Source: Rana temporaria
Taxonomy: Eukaryota; Chordata; Amphibia; Anura; Ranidae
Direction: 5' to 3'
Length of the DNA: 64,000 nt
NCBI RefSeq assembly: GCF_905171775.1
Contig: NC_053494.1
Location: 162,348,101-162,412,100 of the forward strand
Of the stretch, positions 58,188-64,000 are shown piece by piece. Positions within the stretch are counted from its first letter, which is position 1, and every line of letters begins with the position of its first letter. Both the position numbers and the translations under genes were made by a program. The notes under the pieces are model-generated. The model was not told where the DNA came from and did not search any database. It was given only the letters and a program-made list of their open reading frames with translations.

Positions 58188-60642
58188 CCACTTCCAATGT
58201 ATAGGGTAGGACCGGATCAGGATGCTTCAGGATAGAGGCTGAAATAAACAGATCCTTCAAGGTGACAAAAGCAGCTTGTGCCTCGGGAGACCACTGAAAA
58301 CGGGTGCCCTGTTTGGTTAGACTTGTGATAGGGGCGATTATTGAAGAGAAGCCCTTGATGAACTTACGATAAAAATTCGCAAATCCCACGAAGCGTTGGA
58401 CTGCTTTTTTATCGGTGGGAGCAGGCCACTCTGTGATAGCAGTGACCTTTTGAGGATCCATCCTGACACCTTCGATTGAGATTATAAGACCCAGAAACTG
58501 AATACTTTCTTGTTCAAACTCGTATTTCTCGGCTTTAGTGTATAGGCTATGTTGACGGAGCCGAGCTAGAACTCTTTGGACATGCTTCCGATGATCTGGC
58601 AGGGAGGAAGAGAAGACCAGGATGTCGTCCAGATAGATAATGACGAATAGATCAAGGTAGTCTCTAAATATATCATTTACGAAATGTTGGAAGGTGGCTG
58701 GGGCGTTGCACAAACCGAAGGGCATAACTAAATATTCAAAGTGCCCGAATCTGGTGCGGAACGCTGTCTTCCACTCGTCTACGTCTCTAATACGGACAAG
58801 GTTGTAGGCCCCGCGGAGATCGAGTTTGGTAAAGATGACGGCTGCTCCTAGTCTCTGGAATAATTTGGGGACAAGAGGAAGGGGATATCTGTTTTTAATT
58901 GTGATCTTGTTCAAATCCCGATAGTCTACGCAGGGGCGTAGAGAATGGTCTTTCTTCTCCACAAAGAATATGCCGGCTCCCGCGGGGGATGTGGAAGGGC
59001 GTATGAAGCCTTTTTCAAGGTTTTCGTCGATATAGGATCTTAACGTGCCCAATTCCAGTTCTGTCAAGGGGAATATCCTACCGAACGGGATTTCTGCACC
59101 AGGTAAAAGTTCAATTGGGCAGTCGTAGGACCTGTGTGGAGGTAAGGTTTCTGCCCCTTTTTTACTAAAAACATCCAGGAAACCATGATACGCCTCCGGA
59201 ACCAGTTGACGGTTTCCAACTTCAGAGTCTAGACACATTAAGGGAGATGAGGAAGCTGCAGACTCCTGGAGGCAATGTTGGCGGCAGTAAGAGGAAAGGA
59301 AGTTGATCTCCCCGGACTCCCAGTCAATCTGGGGATTATGAGTCTTTAACCAGGGCATTCCCAAGATAACGGGAAAGATAGGTGACACAATGATATCAAA
59401 ACAAAGAACTTCCCGATGGTTGTTAGCAATGAGCGTGTGTAAGGGGGCAGTTTCCTGTGTGACAGGGCCGGATCTGATGGCCGATCCGTCGGCTAAATGA
59501 ACGGTGAGTTCCGAGCGTCTAGGTCGAAGAGGAACTCCATGTCGGGCGGCAAAGGAAGCATCCATGAAGCCGCTGCAAGCGCCGGAATCAATAATCATGG
59601 GTACTTGGACGTCCCTTCCTGGGAGCTGCAGAGAGATTGAAATTACCAGGTGAGTATCATTATTACATAAAGTGGATGAAAGGGTAGAAGGCAAAACTGA
59701 ACACTTACGGAACTTGACAGGGCAGGTGTTTACATAGTGCCCGGATCCTACGCAATACAGACAGAGATTATTGCGTCGGCGCCGCTGGCGCTCTTCCAGT
59801 GTTAGAGAGGGCCGCAGTAGGCCTAGTTGCATTGGTTCTGGGGCATCGGCAAAGGTCGATACAGCATTTGGAGGAGGTATATGCGGAGAGCTTGGTACCC
59901 GTGGCATCATCCATGTGGGTCGTGCGGGACCGGACGTACGTTCAGCACGCCGTTCCCTTAAACGTCTGTCGATTTGTACAGAGAGGAGGATGAGGGCGTC
60001 AAGCGTTGCGGGAATGCCCACTCGAGCCAGTTCGTCCTTTAATGAGTCTGAGAGGCCCGCACGGAACTGGTGACGCAGGGCAACATCGTTCCAGTTGGTG
60101 TCGGAACTCCACTGTCTGAATTCAGCTACATAGTCCTCTACTGCCCTGCGCCCCTGTTGGAGTACACATAACGCTGCTTCAGCACTTGCCGCTAACTGAG
60201 TATCCTCATAAATAAGGTCCATGGCTTGAAAAAAAGCAACAAGATGGTTAAGGCATTCTTCCTTGCGTTCCAACAGGCGATGTGCCCAGGTTTGGGGTTC
60301 GCCGGATAACAGCGAGATGACGAAGCCAACTTTTGTAGCTTCGAGCGAGAAAGTTCTAGGTTGTAGCGCAAAGAAAAGTTCGCAGGCGTTGCGGAAGGCT
60401 CTGTATTTGCTGCGGTCACCAGAAAATCTTTCAGGCGTGGGCACACGGGGTTCCGGTGGCAACATCACTACAGAAGGGGAGGCTGAAGTTCCGGAGGCCG
60501 CAGGAGCGGTTGTAGCCAAAGTTTGGACGCGCTCCTCCAGACGGGTATAACCCTCTTGTAGGTTCCTTACAGCCGTAGTAAGACCATCCAGATGGCGGCA
60601 TAAGTCCTCCATAGGAGACGCTCCCTGCGTGGGCTCGGTCAT
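58178..60642 (-). pseudogene. Chromovirus gag, protease and reverse transcriptase
   Basis: The open frame starts 13 bases after the LTR. Residues 1-290 are Gag with a conserved RVPTPERF...KYRAFRNAC capsid region. A CCHC zinc knuckle (CLYCVGSGHYVNTCP) lies at about 293-307. The protease active site IIDSGA is near 351, and RT motifs FFVEKKDHSLRPC, VMPFGLCNAPATF and YLDD (near 670) follow. Gag and Pol are in one frame with no slippery site needed. The frame is lost in the RNase H region at 58177-58180, where one extra G extends a GGGG run after LEVDAS. Without that base the frame joins the next segment. Confidence 0.93.
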
Positions 60643-60643
60643 G

Positions 60644-60653
60644 GCTGACCAGT
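60644..60653 (-). promoter_or_regulatory. Predicted self-priming primer-binding site
   Basis: ACTGGTCAGC begins two bases after the 5' LTR and ends one base before the gag start codon. It is the exact complement of GCTGACCAGT at the predicted mRNA 5' end. In the Tf1/sushi group the mRNA's own 5' end, not a tRNA, primes reverse transcription. There is no room for an 18-base tRNA site between LTR and gag. Confidence 0.65.
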
Positions 60654-60655
60654 AC

Positions 60656-61329
60656 TGTCACGTACCTGGTTATAGAGCCCAACGTGCAGGGAGCGGCCTC
60701 TCGTAAGCCTCCGACCCAAGACCTACTGGTAGAATGGACAGAGGGTCAAGGGTCCGGAGGGACACAAGTGCCTGGTGGTAAAGCTGAGTAGTGGTCCAGG
60801 AATGGTAGCCGGTAGGTATGCTGGTTCAGGCAGGGCACTTAAGCAGCAGACAAGACGGTAGTATGGCACTTGTAGGTACAGAGATCGGGCAGGTAAATAA
60901 GCCGGTCGGGTCACCGGTAAGTGGTTCAGGTAACAAGGAAAGTCCAGAGAATCGTGGTAGTCCAAGCCGGGTCAGTAATACGGGCGGGCAGCGACAAACC
61001 AGGGATTGAGCAGAGCCGTGGTCAGAAGAAGCCGGGGTCAGGGGCGGGTTTCAGACAAGGAAGGTCAAGGAAAGCCGGGTCAGGTAAACAGGTGAATCAA
61101 TAGGTAGCAGATGCAGGTTCTCAGGTAAACGCTGTAGACTGGTCAGCAAGATGGTGAGAGACTGACCAGTTTAAATAGCGTTTCCTTGGCGCCAAACGCC
61201 GTCAGCGGGCGCGCGCACTCCTGCGCCGCGCGCACTCCCGCGCCGCGCACACTAACGCGCGCCAATGCGCACGCGCTGGGGCTGAATTCCCCTGACATTG
61301 ACAGGACTGCGGAATCTCCTTTCGTGACA
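60656..61329 (-). mobile_element. 5' LTR of the chromovirus
   Basis: 674 bp with a GC-rich U3 (61195-61290). The TATA-like TATTTAAA reads from 61177 to 61170 on the minus strand. About 30 bases downstream lies GCTGACCAGT (61147-61138), the predicted transcript start. Confidence 0.97.
61170..61177 (-). promoter_or_regulatory. TATA-like box of the chromovirus LTR
   Basis: TATTTAAA on the minus strand, 30 bases before the predicted start at 61147. An ACTGGTCAG/CTGACCAGT inverted repeat spans the interval between TATA box and start. Confidence 0.6.
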
Positions 61330-61334
61330 CCAGG

Positions 61335-61749
61335 TCTGTTTTTCTTTATCCCAGGTAAGACGCTTCTGATGTTTGATGTTCAGGAGTGGCTTGACAAGAA
61401 GAATACGACATTTAAAGCCCATGTCCAGGATCCACCTGTGTGTGGTGGCTCTTGATGCACTGACTCCAGCCTCAGTCCACTCCTTGTGAAAGTCCCCAAC
61501 ACTTTTGAATGGCCTTTTCCTGACCATCCTCTCCAGGCTGTGGTAATCCCTGCTGTTTGTGCACCTTTTTCTTCCACACTTTTCTTTTTCCACATAACTT
61601 TCTATTAATGTGCTTTAAAACAGCACTTTGGGAACATCCAACTTCTTTAGCAAATTACCTTGTGAGGCTTGTGAGGTGTGAGGCACCCCCTTATGGAGGG
61701 TGTCAATGACGGTTTTCTGCACAACTGTCAGGTCAGCAGTCTTTTCCAT
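61335..61749 (-). pseudogene. Tc1-like transposase, N-terminal part
   Basis: Starts at 61749. A TAA follows after about 45 codons. The second DNA-binding region continues with KCGRKRCTNSRD, then HKEWTEAGVSASRATTHRW and KRLTWDKEKQTW just before the gypsy target site. It matches the other half at 55075-55626 in order and frame type. Dead through nonsense mutation and insertion. Confidence 0.92.
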
Positions 61750-62079
61750 GATTGTGATTCCTACTGAACCAGACTGAGAGACCATTTAAAGGCTCAGGAA
61801 CCCTTTGCAGGTGTTATGGCTTAATTATCTGATTAGAGTGGGACATTTTCAGCCTAGAATATTGCACCTTTTCACAATATTCTAATTTTCTGAGATTATG
61901 GATTTGGGGTTTTCATGAGCTGTAAGCCATAATCATCACAATTATAACAAATCACGACTTGAACTATCTTGCTTTGCATGTAATGAGTCTATCTCATATA
62001 TTAGTTTCACCTTTTAAGTTGCATTAGTGAAATAAATGAACTTTTGCACGATATTCAAATTTTTCGAGTTTCACCTGTA

Positions 62080-62225
62080 TACCATGCGACTTTTTGAAAT
62101 CAGTGCAGCGCCACAGATGCGGCGTCGCACCGATTAGGACGGTGTAATTGCCGGGAAGTGCAGCCGATTTGACATGCGATTTGACATGTCAAATCACATG
62201 TCAAATTGCACCAGTGTGAACCAGG
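62080..62225. repeat. Dispersed TTCACACTG-family fragment
   Basis: GATTTGACATGTCAAATC palindromes and CCAGTGTGAACCAGGGCT at the right end. Related to 36656-36944 and 63523-63740. The Tc1 element 4 lies immediately to the left and may have inserted in it. Confidence 0.6.
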
Positions 62226-63423
62226 GCTAAAACTGATAAAAAGCGATTCTCATTTGTTCAAGCTAGATAATATGATTAAAACAGCACATACATGTAGCAC
62301 AGGTGGTCCAAATAGAGGGGCGGGCCACTTCCAGGTTCACAGAGCAAGATGACGTTACAAACAAAGGCATAGCCTTCAAGCTCTGTGAACCTGGAAGAGG
62401 CCTGTCCCTATCAATGCAACTTTACTTAAGACCAGCAGTGACCAATCAGCAGCCAGCAACAAATAGTAGACACTACAAGTGATATTTCACATAACAGATG
62501 AAGAGAAGGTTTTACAGATTTTTTAATCAAAAATAATTCAACCCATTGTCTGCAAATTAATATGTGTATATGCACACCCCCTGTATTTTATTGTTAACTT
62601 TACTTACATACTTTCTGTTTAACATACATTCTGTGCTGTATTGAACCACTATAACACAGTATCTTAGCATCAGGCACAATCATTTAAAAAAAAAATCCAA
62701 CACATTTAGAGCTCACTGTAAATGCTTGAATGAGTTAACTTGCAAATAATATTATGTGGGAGCAGAACAGGCAAATGTTCGAATTTATTACCCTGTACTC
62801 TAGAGTCACTATAATGATTTACACGGCTATTAGGATCTTTGATTCTTCAGCTATAAACTTGATGGTTCTAAATAATGATAGTATGCTAGTTTTTCTTTGG
62901 TTTTTACATAAAATGTCTTTGCTTCAGAGCGTTTCTGTTTTCCAGTATCTTGCAAAAAAATATACAGCCCTAAATCAGGCAACAAAGTTCTACGATTTCA
63001 CCAACAGTCAGATAACATCTATATAATATTTTGGAAAGAATACAGTTTCTTTTATGATATGACAAAGAATTATATATTTGTTAACCTTAGAGGTTTTTGC
63101 ACACTTTAGTGTTTTTGGAAGGCATATAACAAGCATACCTGCCACCTCTGAGATGAGAAAAAGATTAACCTTTTAGAAAAAATTATGTAGGCAAACACCA
63201 CTTCACTGCAAGCTCCCATGTTACACAGAACTGGAAGAATTAATACGCAAAAAAATATTGGTTAAAACTAAACATTACTTTTTAAAACAACAAATTCAGT
63301 AATTTATGGCCTATTTAGATCTTTGCACGTGTGTAAAGATCCATTTGTGTTTGAGCATTTGACTTCCTTTTTTTTGTAAAATGTGTTTTTATCATTATTA
63401 TAGTTTATTTGACTTCCTTTTCA
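62226..63423. other. No gene seen
   Basis: AT-rich sequence with no recognisable domain. Confidence 0.45.
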
Positions 63424-63518
63424 ACCACTTGGCAACCACCCTCCCGCAACGTACTGCTTGGCGAGCGGCCACTATAGGCAAAACGACATACCAGTATGTC
63501 GCTGCCTACTTCCAGGTT
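63424..63518. repeat. Fragment of a TTAA-family-like end
   Basis: AACCACTTGGCAACCACC and a repeated GACATACCAGTATGTC palindrome resemble the terminal region of the CCACTT/AAGTGG family. Confidence 0.4.
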
Positions 63519-63522
63519 TAGG

Positions 63523-63745
63523 CTGGGTTCACACTGGTATAACATACGCTCCGTCATTGCGAGCTCATGTCACATGACATGTGAAAATCAATGTTTCCCT
63601 ATGGGAGCTGTCTTAACTGGTCCGACACAAGTCGGTCCGACTTTGAAAATGCTCCCTGTGCTACTTTGGTCTGACTTTGATCCTACTTCAGCCCATTGAA
63701 TATCATTGAAGTCGGATCAAAGTCGGATCGAACCAACAATAGAAC
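63523..63745. repeat. Dispersed AGGCTGGGTTCACACTGG repeat
   Basis: Begins AGGCTGGGTTCACACTGG, the complement of the end seen at 62200-62225. Contains GTCGGTCCGACTTTGA and GAAGTCGGATCAAAGTCGG. Confidence 0.6.
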
Positions 63746-63809
63746 TCTTCTATAGCCTATGGGCAGAGCATTTCACCATAAATGTCCGCTTGCTGCGATC
63801 GTATGTTTT

Positions 63810-64000
63810 TAGCTACTTTGTTGAATCTTTATGTCTCTCTATGTCGAAACTTTTCTCTCTATGTTGAATCTTCTTCATGTCTCTAAAATGTCGAATCTTT
63901 TCTCTTTATGTAGAATAATATTGGACTAATAGAGTTAAGGTTAGGCACATTCGACTGCAACGAAAACAAAAAAAAAAGCATTTGTTTATGTCGAAACTTT
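63810..64000. repeat. Degenerate TATGTCGAAACTTTTCTC tandem repeat
   Basis: Irregular copies of ATGTCGAATCTTTTCTCT and relatives continue to the right edge of the window. Confidence 0.6.

Larger units (their letters stand above)
55632..61329 (-). mobile_element. Tf1/sushi-type Ty3/gypsy chromovirus, near complete
   Basis: 5698-bp LTR retrotransposon on the minus strand. LTRs lie at 60656-61329 (5') and 55632-56320 (3'), ending TGTCAC...GTGACA. CCAGG duplicates at 55627-55631 and 61330-61334. The interior encodes one gag-pol frame with protease, RT, RNase H, integrase and chromodomain. A purine tract (AGAGGGGGGG, about 56324-56333) precedes the 3' LTR. It inserted in the Tc1 transposase gene in the same orientation. 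The LTRs differ by roughly eight substitutions and some small indels by my count, so the insertion is recent. Confidence 0.97.
54801..62077 (-). mobile_element. Tc1-like transposon 4 interrupted by a gypsy element
   Basis: Inverted terminal repeats of about 196 bp (54801-54998 and 61882-62077) begin CAGGTGAAACTCGAAAAATT and end with its complement. TA flanks both sides (54799-54800, 62078-62079). The minus-strand transposase gene is cut by the gypsy insertion at 55632-61329. Without it the element is about 1.58 kb, the normal Tc1 size. Confidence 0.95.

Overview
This is vertebrate nuclear DNA without any host gene that I can recognise. The repeat families point to an anuran amphibian, most likely a ranid frog: Tc1-like transposons of several lineages, TTAA-flanked piggyBac-type non-autonomous elements, TAA-flanked Harbinger-type MITEs, hAT elements, a Tf1/sushi-type chromovirus, an L1 fragment, and long palindromic foldback elements. 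The species assignment is inference from repeat content. I see no host exon, rRNA, tRNA or CRISPR array.

Layout. 1-1.53 kb: the end of an 88-bp dimeric satellite array that continues off the left edge. 1.7-7.1 kb: two tandem hairpins, a degenerate minus-strand Ty3/gypsy copy (gag-pol 2.16-4.34 kb plus LTR), a hammerhead-like sequence, and a foldback element. 7.7-12.1 kb: a Harbinger MITE and a 3.5-kb hAT element holding a 240-bp palindrome and two minisatellites. 13.3-18.5 kb: two TTAA-flanked elements, a MITE and a microsatellite. 19.2-22.9 kb: a Tc1 element carrying two nested insertions. 25-28.4 kb: MITEs and a hAT element with a MITE inside. 29.5-31.4 kb: a Tc1 element holding a TTAA element. 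35.1-36.6 kb: a Tc1 element near full length. 40.1-42.6 kb: a Harbinger MITE split by a 1.78-kb palindrome. 45.2-49.7 kb: a long-TIR MITE, two Harbinger MITEs, a small TTAA MITE, and a 5'-truncated L1 with target-site duplication. 49.9-54.8 kb: mostly unrecognised sequence around one further MITE. 54.8-62.1 kb: a Tc1 element interrupted by a 5.7-kb gypsy chromovirus with both LTRs. 62.1-64 kb: repeat fragments.

The best-preserved element is the chromovirus at 55632-61329 (minus strand). It has near-identical LTRs, a 5-bp target-site duplication and a gag-pol frame broken by only two one-base shifts, both in four-base G/C runs. All catalytic motifs and a C-terminal chromodomain are present. 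A ten-base match between its predicted mRNA 5' end and its primer-binding site fits the self-priming mechanism of the Tf1/sushi group. Every transposase copy in the window is broken.

Many insertions are nested. Their target sites can be rebuilt from duplicated flanks, which gives a relative order of activity: Tc1 lineages, hAT, L1 and the older MITEs first; TTAA elements, Harbinger-type MITEs, the palindrome and the chromovirus later.
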